NCBI RefSeq assembly: GCF_003574445.1
Contig: NZ_KZ984554.1
Location: forward strand, 227,498-291,497
Length of the DNA: 64,000 bases
Direction of reading: 5' to 3'
Origin: Streptomyces sp. YIM 130001
GTDB taxonomy: Bacteria; Actinomycetota; Actinomycetes; Streptomycetales; Streptomycetaceae
Under the pieces are notes generated by a model. It did no database searches, was not told the origin of the DNA, and saw only the letters and a list, made by a program, of their open reading frames with translations. Every line of letters begins with the position of its first letter. The stretch's first letter is position 1. The position numbers and the translations under genes are program-made. Of the stretch, positions 43,035-51,901 are shown piece after piece.

Positions 43035-44048
43035 TCACTCGCCGGGATAGCGGACGCCGATGCGGTCACGTACCGCATCGAGCGTCCGCATCACCGCGAG
43101 CGTGCCGTCCAGCGGCACGAGCGGCGACTCGCTCTCACCCGCGCGCAGGCAGCGCATCACCTCGGCCGCCTCGTGCCGCAGCGTGTCCCGGGGCCCCTGC
43201 GCGTGGAACACCTCCGGATCGCGGCCGGGGCGGTGCAGGACGAAACGGCCGGGGCTGAAGAACCCGTCCGGCAGATCGATCCGTCCCTGCGAACCCGTCA
43301 CCGACCCGCCGACCCCGGTGGCCCCGGTCAGTGAGCAGTGCAGCACCGCCTGCGCGCCACCGCCGAAGGAGAGCAGCATCCCCGTCTGCAGATCCACACC
43401 CTCGTCGGAGAGCACCGCTCGCGCCGTCACATCCGACGGCTCCCCGAGGAACAGCTGCGCGAACGACACCGGATACACCCCGAGGTCGAGCAGCGCGCCA
43501 CCGCCCTGCGCGGGATCCCGCAGCCGGTGCGAGGGCGGGAAGGGACCGGCGAGACCGAAGTCCGCCTGCACGGTCCGCACGTCACCGATCGCCCCGTCCG
43601 CGACCAGGTCGAGTGCCCGCCGGATCAGCGGGTTGCAGTACATCCACATGGCCTCCATCAGGAAGGTGCCGCGTTCCCGAGCGAGGGTGACCAGCTCGCC
43701 CGCCTCCCGCGCGTTCACCGTGAAGGCCTTCTCGCACAGCACCGGCCGGCCCGCCTCGAGACACAGGCCCGCCGCCTCGCGGTGCGCCGAGTGCGGGGTG
43801 GCCACGTACACCACGTCGACGCCGTCGTCCGCGGCGAGCGACGCCCAGTCCCCGTACGCCCGCTCGATGCCGAAGCGGTCCGCGAAGGCCTTCGCGGACG
43901 CCTCGTTGCGGGAGGCGACCGCGACCACCTCGGCGTCCGACGGCATGTCGAGCAGGTCGGAGGTGAAGCGGGCGGCCATCGACCCGGTCGCGAGAACCCC
44001 CCACCGCACCCGCTCCGCCGCCGCGCGCTCCGTACCGCGTTCCGCCAT
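43035..44048 (-). CDS. Gfo/Idh/MocA-family oxidoreductase
   Basis: 337 residues. Rossmann domain (RWGVLATGSMAARFTSDL, AVASRNEASAKAFADRFG), the CEKAFTVN motif with catalytic-site Lys, and the alpha/beta C-terminal domain with GGALLDLGVYPVSFAQLFLG. NAD(P)-dependent sugar or diol dehydrogenase close to trans-1,2-dihydrobenzene-1,2-diol dehydrogenase-like proteins. ATG 44048 is preceded by GGGGATC; longer frames rejected. Diverges from the Bcr/CflA gene. Confidence 0.88.
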   Translation of the reverse strand: MAERGTERAAAERVRWGVLATGSMAARFTSDLLDMPSDAEVVAVASRNEASAKAFADRFGIERAYGDWASLAADDGVDVVYVATPHSAHREAAGLCLEAGRPVLCEKAFTVNAREAGELVTLARERGTFLMEAMWMYCNPLIRRALDLVADGAIGDVRTVQADFGLAGPFPPSHRLRDPAQGGGALLDLGVYPVSFAQLFLGEPSDVTARAVLSDEGVDLQTGMLLSFGGGAQAVLHCSLTGATGVGGSVTGSQGRIDLPDGFFSPGRFVLHRPGRDPEVFHAQGPRDTLRHEAAEVMRCLRAGESESPLVPLDGTLAVMRTLDAVRDRIGVRYPGE

Positions 44049-44142
44049 CCCGATCCCCGCCTGTCCTGATAAATGGTCTCGACCACAACCTGCAAGCTGA
44101 GAGCATAGGGAGCGGTACGACAATCCGGGAGGGGAAGCAGAC

Positions 44143-45492
44143 GTGGCGGCGGTAGGCAGACGTTCCGCAGGGAGCACGCCGGAGCAATCACAGACACCAC
44201 CCCTTCCCGAGCCATCACTCGCCGAGCCACCTCTCGAGGCGGCCGTCGCGGACACCCGGCGCCCGTCGATCCCCGGCCGCACCACGGGGCTCCTGGTGAC
44301 CCTGGTGCTGGGCGGGCTCACCGCCGTACCGCCGCTGTCCATGGACATGTACCTGGCGGCCCTGCCGCAGGTCGCCGACGCGTTCTCCGCGCCTGCCGCC
44401 ACCGTCCAGCTCACCCTCACCGCCTGCCTCGCCGGCATGGCGCTCGGCCAGCTCGTGGTCGGACCGATGAGCGACAAGTGGGGCCGCCGACGGCCGCTGC
44501 TCATCGGACTGCTCGTCTACATCGCCGCGACCGCCATCTGCGCGTTCGCCCCCACCGTCGAACTCCTCGTCGCCTTCCGCCTGTTGCAGGGCCTCGCCGG
44601 AGCGGCTGGCATCGTGATCGCCCGCGCCGTGGTCCGTGACCTCTACGACGGCGTGGACATGGCACGGTTCTTCTCCACGCTGATGCTGATCTCCGGAGTG
44701 GCGCCCGTCGTGGCGCCGGTCATCGGAGGACAGGTGCTGCAGTTCACCGACTGGCGGGGCATCTTCGTCGTCCTCACCGCGATCGGAGTGCTGCTCACCT
44801 TCGTCGTCTGGCGGAAACTCCCCGAGACGCTGGCGCCCGAGCGGCGGCACGACGGCGGCGTCGGCCAGGCCCTGCGCACCATGCGCTCACTGCTCGCCGA
44901 CCGGGTCTTCTCCGGCTACCTGCTCGCGGGGGGCTTCGCCTTCGCCACGCTGTTCTCCTACGTGTCGGCGTCGCCGTTCGTGGTCCAGGAGATCTACGGC
45001 GCCTCGCCGCAGATGTTCAGCATCCTCTTCGGCGTGAACTCGATCGGCCTGATCGCCGTCGGGCAGATCAACGGCCGGCTCCTGGTCGGCCGGGTCAGCC
45101 TCGACAAGGCGCTCGGCGTCGGCCTCGGCGTCACCACGCTCGCCGCGTTCGCCCTGCTCCTGATGACGACCGGAGTGTTCGGCGAGGTCGGGCTGCTGCC
45201 GGTGGCCACCGCCCTGTTCGTGCTGATGTCCTCGATGGGCCTCGCGATGCCGAACACCAACACACAGGCCCTGATGCGCACGCCGAACGCCGCGGGATCC
45301 GCCTCCGCGCTGCTCGGCACCTCCCAGTTCCTGATCGGTGCGATCGCCTCGCCGCTGGTGGGGATCGCCGGTGAGAACACGGCCGTTCCGATGGCCGTCG
45401 TCCAGCTGAGCTGCGCCTTGGTGTCCGTCGGCTGCTTCGTCGGACTGTGCCGCCCCTGGCAGGCCTCGCGCACGGAGGGAGCGGAGCACTGA
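44143..45492 (+). CDS. Bcr/CflA-family multidrug exporter
   Basis: 449 residues, about 12 membrane helices, DHA1 (Bcr/CflA) type: LSMDMYLAALPQVADAF at the end of TMS 1, GQLVVGPMSDKWGRRRPLL after TMS 2, and VIARAVVRDLYDG after TMS 4. Exports drugs such as bicyclomycin or chloramphenicol in other bacteria. The N-terminal 45 residues are a hydrophilic extension. GTG start behind GGGAGGGG. Its stop overlaps the next gene as CTGA. Confidence 0.88.
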   Translation: MAAVGRRSAGSTPEQSQTPPLPEPSLAEPPLEAAVADTRRPSIPGRTTGLLVTLVLGGLTAVPPLSMDMYLAALPQVADAFSAPAATVQLTLTACLAGMALGQLVVGPMSDKWGRRRPLLIGLLVYIAATAICAFAPTVELLVAFRLLQGLAGAAGIVIARAVVRDLYDGVDMARFFSTLMLISGVAPVVAPVIGGQVLQFTDWRGIFVVLTAIGVLLTFVVWRKLPETLAPERRHDGGVGQALRTMRSLLADRVFSGYLLAGGFAFATLFSYVSASPFVVQEIYGASPQMFSILFGVNSIGLIAVGQINGRLLVGRVSLDKALGVGLGVTTLAAFALLLMTTGVFGEVGLLPVATALFVLMSSMGLAMPNTNTQALMRTPNAAGSASALLGTSQFLIGAIASPLVGIAGENTAVPMAVVQLSCALVSVGCFVGLCRPWQASRTEGAEH

Positions 45493-46586
45493 GCCCACCA
45501 CGGCTGCGCCCCGGCTCCCCGGAGCGGGCCGGGCTCGACCCCGAGGAACTGCGGCTGCTCGTCCGCGAGGTGCGCGCCCTGACCGAGCACTGGTGCTCGG
45601 GTGCGGTCGTCGTCGCCGGACGCGGCCCGGTCCTCGCCGTGCACGAGGCCGTCGGCTGGGCCGTGCGGTACGCGTCCGGTGACCGCGAGCTGCCCCTGGA
45701 GCGCCGGGTTCCGACGGCGCTCGGCACCCCCTTCGACCTCGCCTCGCTCACCAAACTCTTCACCTCGGTCGCCGTGCTGCAGCAGATCGAGCGCGGCACA
45801 CTCGGCATCGACACCCTGATCGGCGCCTACCTGCCCGATTTCACCGCGGCGGTCGAGCACGGCATCACCGTGCGCCGGCTGCTCACCCACACCTCCGGCC
45901 TGCGCCCCGAACTCCCGCTGTACGACCTGCCGGACGACGCCGCGCGGATCGCCGCACTACGCCGCGAAGAACCGGTGGCCGAGGGCGGAACGTATCTCTA
46001 CTCGGACCTGAACATGCTGCTCGCCCAGCATCTGCTCGAGCGGATCACCGGCCGCCGTCTGGACGTGCTGATCCGCGAGGGCATCACCCGGCCGCTCGGT
46101 ATGACTCAGACCGGCTTCGGCCCCTGTCCGTTCGCCGCGGCCACCGAGGACCAGCGCCGCCCGCTCGCCAAACTCGACCGCGGCATGGTCCGCGGCCGGG
46201 TGCACGACGAGAACGCCTACGCGCTCGGCGGTGTCGCCGGACACGCGGGACTCTTCTCCACCGGCCACGATCTGGCGGTGTTCTGCCGCGCCCTGCTCGG
46301 CGGCGGGGCGTACGGTCCCGCGCGCATACTCGGCCCGGACTTCGTCGATCTGATGCTGCGCGAGCCGGGGCTCGGGTTCCGGGTCGACCAGCCGTGGTTC
46401 ATGGGGGAGCTGGCGGGCAGCGGCGCGGCCGGGCACTGCGGATTCACGGGTACGAGCCTGGTCGTCGACCGCGCCACCGACACCTTCCTGGTGCTGCTCG
46501 CCAACACGGTGCACCCGCGCCGCAGGCCACCGGACAGCGCGCCCCGCGCGGCCGCCGCGACCCGGCTGAGACGGGCGGTGCGCTGA
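45489..46586 (+). CDS. Serine hydrolase, beta-lactamase family, probable CTG start
   Basis: 365 residues if CTG is used. Serine beta-lactamase-like fold with S86-L-T-K89 (SxxK) and Y-S-D in GTYLYSDLNM, and HCGFTGTSLVV as the KTG-like strand. No signal peptide, so cytoplasmic; the class includes esterases and DD-peptidase-like enzymes. The CTG overlaps the exporter stop as CTGA with a GGGAGCGGAG stretch just upstream; GTG 45447, 46 bp inside the exporter gene, is the standard-codon alternative. Coupled to the exporter gene. Confidence 0.82.
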   Translation: MSPPRLRPGSPERAGLDPEELRLLVREVRALTEHWCSGAVVVAGRGPVLAVHEAVGWAVRYASGDRELPLERRVPTALGTPFDLASLTKLFTSVAVLQQIERGTLGIDTLIGAYLPDFTAAVEHGITVRRLLTHTSGLRPELPLYDLPDDAARIAALRREEPVAEGGTYLYSDLNMLLAQHLLERITGRRLDVLIREGITRPLGMTQTGFGPCPFAAATEDQRRPLAKLDRGMVRGRVHDENAYALGGVAGHAGLFSTGHDLAVFCRALLGGGAYGPARILGPDFVDLMLREPGLGFRVDQPWFMGELAGSGAAGHCGFTGTSLVVDRATDTFLVLLANTVHPRRRPPDSAPRAAAATRLRRAVR

Positions 46587-46620
46587 CCGCGTCCCCGCAG
46601 CACCGCGCCTCCGGCGGAGC

Positions 46621-47940
46621 TCAGCCCGCCCGGCGGTACCCGAGCAGGTGGGGCACGTCCTTGCCGTCGGTGTACTGGAAGAGGCCGATGCCCGCGAGGT
46701 CGAAGCTGGGCAGCCGCAGGCTGGGCGAGAGCGCCTGCGGCTCACCCGTGGAGATCTGCACCTCGACCGGGGTGCCGCCGCCCTTCAGGGCGTCCTGCGG
46801 GCTGCGGGCTCCGGTCGCTCCGTAGGCCAGGCCCTCGTCGGTGACCGTGGTGAGGGCGAGGGGCTTGGCGCCCTCGTCCTCCTCGAAGCAGTGCCCCTTC
46901 TTCTCCTCCAGATCGAAGGCGAGGTTGCCGGCGACCAGGTAGCGGCCCTCGGCCGACATCGTCGCGTCCGGGTAGCGGCCGGGCACGATCGCGGGCTTGC
47001 GGCACTCGACCGTGGCGACGGTCTTGCCGTTGTCCGCGTCGTGCACCGCCCAGACGTCCTTCTCCCCGGCGCCCTTGGACCCGCGCTTCTTGTCCCACTT
47101 GGCCAGGACGTACTCGCCGGCCGCGGTGGTCACGGTGCCGGTTCCGGGGTCGGTGCCCTTCGGTGCCGTCTTGCGCGCGTGCCAGCCGCCCTGCACCCAG
47201 AACTCCCCGGCGCCGCTGACCAGTACGCCCTTGTCCGTGTACCCGACGACCTCGGTGAGCCGCTTGCAGTTCTTGCAGCCCTTCGGGTACTTGAGGTCCT
47301 TGCCCTCCACGTTGGTGACGCGTCCGGTCACCGGGTCGACGACGGCGGCGCGGGTGGTGCCCTTGCCGATCAGGATGCCGGGGCCCGCGCCCGAGACCGT
47401 CGGGGACACGGACCACGGCAGCTCGATCCGCTGGCGCGATCCGTCCCGGGCGTCGTAGACGTCGAGGGAAATCAGCCGGTCGGCCTCGGTCAGCGGGTCC
47501 TCGGCGGTCTTGCCGTACGACCAGGTGACGAAGTACTCGCGGTCGTCCTTGGTGAGCGAGAGCAGGTGCGGATACTCGCCGGGCTTGTCGCTCAGCGGAC
47601 GCCAGGCGTCGCTGCGCCACCGCGGCTTGCCGGTGGCCGCGTCGACCGTCCTGATCCGGAACCGCGTCTCGTCCGCCCGCTCGAGGAACGCGATCCGGCC
47701 GAGGTCCTTGGCCAGTGCGTACTCGGAGGTCAGCCCGGTGATCTCCCAGCCCTTGGAGGTGGTGTACGCGGACGGCACACCGAGCTTGGTCGCCGGGCCC
47801 TGGCTCTTCCTGGGCGGCTTCTTGGGCTTGTCGTCCTTCTTGTCGTCACCCTTGCCGCCACCACAGGTCGCGAGCAGAAGCAGTAGTGCGAGAACGACGA
47901 CACCCGCGACGAGTGCCGTTCGCACGATCTTCTGTCCCAC
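46621..47940 (-). CDS. Lipoprotein with PQQ-like beta-propeller
   Basis: 439 residues. Short basic start, hydrophobic segment and lipobox-like LLATC (Cys26), then a Lys/Asp-rich linker (GGGKGDDKKDDKPKKPPRK) and repeated propeller blades (IRTVDAATGKPRW, AAVVDPVTGRVTN, WAVHDADNGKTVATVEC). A CKNCKR motif and two further Cys may bind metal or form disulfides. Surface-exposed, function unknown. GTG start. Convergent with the serine hydrolase gene. Confidence 0.8.
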   Translation of the reverse strand: MGQKIVRTALVAGVVVLALLLLLATCGGGKGDDKKDDKPKKPPRKSQGPATKLGVPSAYTTSKGWEITGLTSEYALAKDLGRIAFLERADETRFRIRTVDAATGKPRWRSDAWRPLSDKPGEYPHLLSLTKDDREYFVTWSYGKTAEDPLTEADRLISLDVYDARDGSRQRIELPWSVSPTVSGAGPGILIGKGTTRAAVVDPVTGRVTNVEGKDLKYPKGCKNCKRLTEVVGYTDKGVLVSGAGEFWVQGGWHARKTAPKGTDPGTGTVTTAAGEYVLAKWDKKRGSKGAGEKDVWAVHDADNGKTVATVECRKPAIVPGRYPDATMSAEGRYLVAGNLAFDLEEKKGHCFEEDEGAKPLALTTVTDEGLAYGATGARSPQDALKGGGTPVEVQISTGEPQALSPSLRLPSFDLAGIGLFQYTDGKDVPHLLGYRRAG

Positions 47941-48200
47941 TGATCCCCCTGCGCACGAAAGTCTTCGGCGTGCCGACGGCCGTGGTGGCCGCGGACGAGC
48001 GCCAGCGTAGCAACGCCGTTCGAGTGCGTAGCCGTTCCCGTGTCACCGTTCGGCACCAGGCCGGTCGGCTCCCGGTGAAGACGCGGTGACCGGACGGGAA
48101 CGGCTCGGGGCGGGCACCGCCGGGCGGCCGGAGGCGCTTCGTCCGGAGCCCCCGGAGGCTCCCGGTCCGCACGGCCTCCGGCCGCCAGTAGGCTTTCCCG

Positions 48201-49214
48201 GTGAACGCGCCCCATTCGCCGGCGGACGCCCTGCGTACCGCCCTCGCCGAGCTGCTCGACGGACTGCCGCCGAGCCAGGCGGCCCGTGCCGTCGACCGGC
48301 TGATCGCCAACTACCGGGGCCGTACCCCGACCGACGCCCCCGTGCTCCGGGACCGCTCCGACGTCGCCGCCTACGCCGCGTACCGGATGCCCGCGACCTT
48401 CGAGGCCGTACGGTCCGCCCTCGACGCGCTCGCCGCGGCTCTGCCCGCCGACTGGGCGCCGGAGAGCCACACCGACATCGGCGGCGGAACCGGCGCGGCC
48501 ACCTGGGCGGTCGGCGCGACCTGGCCCGCGCCGCGGCCCGTCACCGTCCTCGACTGGGCGGAGCCGGCCCTCGACCTGGGCCGCGAACTCGCGTCGGCCA
48601 ACGGCCTCCTGGACGGGGCGAGCTGGCGGCGCTCCCGGATCGGAGCAGCGCTCCACGTCGAGAGCACTGCTCTCGTCACCATCTCCTACGTACTCGGGGA
48701 GCTCGCCGAGGACGACCGCCGCAGCGTCGTGGAGACCGCCGCACGATCCGCGACGGACGCCATCGTCGTCGTGGAACCGGGCACCCCGGAGGGCTACGGC
48801 CGCATCATCGAGGCCCGCGACCGGCTGCTCGCGGCGGGTCTGCGTATCGCCGCCCCCTGCCCGCACAGCGCCGCCTGCCCCATCGAGCCGGGCACCGACT
48901 GGTGCCACTTCTCCGCCCGGGTCAGCCGATCCTCGTTGCACCGCCGGGTCAAGGGCGGCTCCCTGCCGTACGAGGACGAGAAGTTCAGCTACGTCGCGGC
49001 CGTACGGCCCGACGCGGTGCCCGTGCCGTCCCGGATCACCCGCAAACCGCAGATCCGCAAGGGCCAGGTGCTGCTCGACCTGTGCACCGCCGACGAGGGC
49101 CTGCGCCGCGAGACGGTCACCAAGCGGCACGGTGCCCGCTACAAGGCGGCCCGCGACGCGGAATGGGGCGACGCATGGCCGCCGCCCCACACCGATCCGT
49201 ACGACAAGCCCTAG
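48201..49214 (+). CDS. Rsm22-like ribosomal methyltransferase
   Basis: 337 residues. SAM-binding motif HTDIGGGTGAATWAV (about 93-107), acidic DW after strand 2 (TVLDWAEPAL), YVLGEL, and the Rsm22 cysteine cluster CPHSAACP...DWCHFSARVSRS, proposed to bind an Fe-S cluster. Rsm22 proteins act on the small-subunit rRNA or its assembly. GTG is 6 nt after TAGGCT (48189-48194): leaderless. Its stop shares CTAG with the stop of the convergent DDAH gene. Confidence 0.88.
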   Translation: MNAPHSPADALRTALAELLDGLPPSQAARAVDRLIANYRGRTPTDAPVLRDRSDVAAYAAYRMPATFEAVRSALDALAAALPADWAPESHTDIGGGTGAATWAVGATWPAPRPVTVLDWAEPALDLGRELASANGLLDGASWRRSRIGAALHVESTALVTISYVLGELAEDDRRSVVETAARSATDAIVVVEPGTPEGYGRIIEARDRLLAAGLRIAAPCPHSAACPIEPGTDWCHFSARVSRSSLHRRVKGGSLPYEDEKFSYVAAVRPDAVPVPSRITRKPQIRKGQVLLDLCTADEGLRRETVTKRHGARYKAARDAEWGDAWPPPHTDPYDKP

Positions 49215-50101
49215 ATCCGCAGCTCCTGGGTGCAGCACTTCACGCTGCCGCCGCCCTTGAGCAGCTCGCCCAGATCCATCCCGACCGGCTCGAATCCGCG
49301 CTCCCGCAGCGGCTCGAAGAGACCGGTCGCGCTCTGCGGGAGCAGCACGTTCCGGCCGTCGGAGACCGCGTTCAGGCCGAACGCGGTCGCGTCCGCCTCG
49401 GTCGCGATCAGTGCGTCGGGAAAGAGCCGCCGCAGGACTTCGCGGCTGCCGGGGGAGAAGGCGCCCGGGTAGTACATGACCTCGTCGCGGGCGTCGTCGA
49501 GGACCGCGAGCGCGGTGTCCAGGTGGTAGTAGCGGGGATCCACCAGGTCGAGCCCGAGCACCGGCCGGCCGAAGAACTCCTGGGCCTCACCGTGCGACAG
49601 CGGGCTGGCGCGGAAGCCGCGACCGGCCAGGATCCAGGAGGCGGTGACGGCGAAGTCGCCCTCGCCCTCGTTGATGTGGTCCGGTTCCACGACCCGCTCG
49701 TAGCCGCGTCCGCGGAACCAGTCGAGGTGCTCGGCGGCCTCCGCGGCGCGTTCCGGATGGGCGAAGCGGGCGCCGAGCACCCGGCCGCCGATCACCGTGG
49801 CGCCGTTCGCCGCGAAGACCATGTCCGGCAGTCCGGGGCGGGGAGTGAGCTCCTCGACGGTGTGGCCGAGCGCCCGGTAGCGGTCCCTGAGGTCCTCCCA
49901 CTGTGCGACGGCGAGCGGTACGTCGACGGGCTTGGCCGGATCCATCCAGGGGTTGATGGAGTACGTGACGCGGAAGTGCGCGGGTGGGCACATGAGATAG
50001 CGCCGGGGTGTGGCGCCGCGGTCCGGTCGCCGGGATGGGGCGGCCGTGGCGTGACGAGGCAAAGAGGGCTCCTCACGGTTGTCGGGTCGTGTGGTGCCCA
50101 T
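49211..50101 (-). CDS. ddaH: Dimethylarginine dimethylaminohydrolase-like enzyme
   Basis: 296 residues, amidinotransferase/arginine-deiminase fold. Visible are DMVFAANGATVIG, EGEGDFAV, the catalytic His in RYYHLDTAL and the nucleophilic Cys in GGGSVKCCTQELR at the C-terminus. DDAH turns dimethylarginine into citrulline and dimethylamine. An N-terminal extension of about 35 basic residues precedes the conserved YLMCPPAHF; a start closer to it is possible. Diverges from the TetR gene. Confidence 0.87.
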   Translation of the reverse strand: MGTTRPDNREEPSLPRHATAAPSRRPDRGATPRRYLMCPPAHFRVTYSINPWMDPAKPVDVPLAVAQWEDLRDRYRALGHTVEELTPRPGLPDMVFAANGATVIGGRVLGARFAHPERAAEAAEHLDWFRGRGYERVVEPDHINEGEGDFAVTASWILAGRGFRASPLSHGEAQEFFGRPVLGLDLVDPRYYHLDTALAVLDDARDEVMYYPGAFSPGSREVLRRLFPDALIATEADATAFGLNAVSDGRNVLLPQSATGLFEPLRERGFEPVGMDLGELLKGGGSVKCCTQELRI

Positions 50102-50212
50102 GGTCCGCCCTGGAGCGCCGCGGCGCCCGGTGGCGAACGGGTTGTTTTCCGGCCGATCTGCCGCCGTTCGCGGGAAGTTGACCGTCGGCTAGTCCCGGCA
50201 CCGCTCCGCAGT

Positions 50213-50227
50213 GAGACGATACGTCTC
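50213..50227. promoter_or_regulatory. Operator palindrome before the TetR gene
   Basis: GAGACG-ATA-CGTCTC, a perfect 6-3-6 inverted repeat, 15 bp before the -10 TACATT (50243-50248) and so covering the -35 position. Typical TetR autorepression geometry. The divergent ddaH start is 112 bp away. Confidence 0.7.
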
Positions 50228-50254
50228 GCCTCATGGCGCTGCTACATTCGGACC

Positions 50255-50887
50255 ATGGCCACTCGAACGACCGCCCCTGACGCCTCGCGCCGCAGCGAAC
50301 GCTCGCGCCGCGCGATCTACGAGGCCGCCCTCTCGCTCATCGGCGAGGTCGGCTACCGCCGGACGACGATCGAGGGGATCGCCGCCCGGGCCGGCGTGGG
50401 CAAGCAGACCATCTACCGCTGGTGGTCGTCCAAGGCCGAGGTGCTGCTCGAGGCTTTCCTCGACGCGGGGGAGCGGGCCAACGAGGCGGCGGCCGCACCG
50501 CCGGGCGTGGAGCGGTTCGACGGCCTGCCCAACAGCGGCGACCTGGAGGCCGACCTCAAGTTCGTCCTGCGCGCCACGGTCGATGAACTGCTCGACCCGA
50601 AGTACGACCTCCCCGCCCGGGCCCTTGCCGCCGAGGGAGTGGTGGACCGGGAACTCGGACGCCAGGTGGTCGAGCGCCTCCTCGAACCGTCCCTGCAGCT
50701 CTACGTCCAGCGCCTCGAGGCGGCCCAGGAGGCGGGCGAGGTGCGCACCGGCATCGACCCGCGCATCGCCCTCGAGTTGATCGTCGCACCGCTGGCTCAG
50801 CGCTGGCTGCAGAGCTCGGGCCCGCTCAGTCACGCGTACGCCGACTCCGTGGTCGAGTACGCGCTGTACGGTCTGGCACCGCGCTGA
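50255..50887 (+). CDS. TetR-family transcriptional regulator
   Basis: 210 residues. N-terminal helix-turn-helix RRAIYEAALSLIGEVGYRRTTIEGIAARAGVGKQTIYRWWSSKAEVLLEAF and a C-terminal ligand/dimer domain of the TetR_C_16 type. ATG is 6 nt after TACATT (leaderless). Probably represses itself through the palindrome at 50213 and possibly the divergent ddaH gene. Confidence 0.92.
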   Translation: MATRTTAPDASRRSERSRRAIYEAALSLIGEVGYRRTTIEGIAARAGVGKQTIYRWWSSKAEVLLEAFLDAGERANEAAAAPPGVERFDGLPNSGDLEADLKFVLRATVDELLDPKYDLPARALAAEGVVDRELGRQVVERLLEPSLQLYVQRLEAAQEAGEVRTGIDPRIALELIVAPLAQRWLQSSGPLSHAYADSVVEYALYGLAPR

Positions 50888-50911
50888 CCGCAGCCGCCCG
50901 GCCGTGCGGGG

Positions 50912-51751
50912 TCAGTCGTGGATCCGCTCGCGCACCGGAGTGCGCCACATCAGTCCGGGCGCATTGGTGATCACGCCGTTGCAGCCGAGGCGCAGCACCC
51001 GGTCCCGCTGCTTGGGCCGGTTCACGGTGTGCGCCCAGACCCGCGGGATGCCGGAGCGGGCCGCCCGCACGAGATCGGCGTTGCGGGCCTTGTAGTCGAC
51101 GTCGAGCACGTCCACGAAGCCGCGCCACTTCTTCGGCTCGTCGTGCCGCATCTGCTTCGCCGAGCGCCACAGCTGGGCGATCAGGCCCAGTTCGTGGGCC
51201 CGTTCCGTGACCGCGGGGCGGTTGGAGTTCACCAGGACCGAGCGGACCAGGCCGCGCTTCTTCAGCATCTTCGCGAGGGCGTCGAGACTGTCCGGATCCT
51301 TCGCCTCGAGCATCAGCACGGCCCGTCCCCCGAAGCGGTCGAGCACCTCGGCGATGGTCGGCGGCCGCTCGGGCCGCCAGCGTCCCTCCAGATCCGCGTC
51401 CGGCTTGAGCCGTACCTTGCGCCAGTCCGCGGCGGTCAGGTCGCGCACCCGCCCCTTGCTGGTCGTCGTACGGTCCAGGGTCGCGTCGTGCATGGCCACC
51501 AGGGTGCCGTCGCGCAGCATCCTGGTGTCCACGTCGAGCACCTGGGCGGTGCCCCGCTCCAGGGCGGCGACCAGGCCGGACATGCTGTTCTCGGGGACTT
51601 CGAGGGCTCCGCCGCGGTGTGCCGTGTAGACGACCGGGCGCAGGGTGTCGACGGTGAGCGGGCCGCCGCCCCACTCCAGCGGGGTCAGGGTTCCACCGGT
51701 CGCCGCGAGCGCGGTCGCGACGAGCAGCGCGGGCATGGAAGGCGTCACCAT
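50912..51751 (-). CDS. Secreted glycerophosphodiester phosphodiesterase
   Basis: 279 residues. Short hydrophobic N-terminus (MVTPSMPALLVATALAATGG), a likely signal peptide or anchor, then the GDPD TIM barrel: AHRGGALEVPENS with catalytic His/Arg, DVDTRMLRDGTLVAMHDATLDRTT with the metal-binding Asp and second His, MLEAKDPD, and GVITNAPGLM at the end. Splits glycerophosphodiesters to glycerol 3-phosphate and alcohol. ATG 51751 is 7 nt after TACCTT (51764-51759), leaderless; a TTG at 51760 overlaps that -10. Confidence 0.87.
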   Translation of the reverse strand: MVTPSMPALLVATALAATGGTLTPLEWGGGPLTVDTLRPVVYTAHRGGALEVPENSMSGLVAALERGTAQVLDVDTRMLRDGTLVAMHDATLDRTTTSKGRVRDLTAADWRKVRLKPDADLEGRWRPERPPTIAEVLDRFGGRAVLMLEAKDPDSLDALAKMLKKRGLVRSVLVNSNRPAVTERAHELGLIAQLWRSAKQMRHDEPKKWRGFVDVLDVDYKARNADLVRAARSGIPRVWAHTVNRPKQRDRVLRLGCNGVITNAPGLMWRTPVRERIHD

Positions 51752-51901
51752 GCCAGCCAAGGTAGGGGGATGAAACGGTACTTATCCGGCATCGACACCC
51801 GGTGGAACGCATCACCCCAGGCACCCCGACCGGGGACTGCGGCCACCCGGGGCGCAGGATGGTGGCACCATGGACAGCACGACACCTAGGTGAGGGGTTA
51901 G

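Noticed and set aside
42801..43060. Additional small genes between phoD and the oxidoreductase
   Set aside because: Only short frames over the direct repeats, with no ribosome site.
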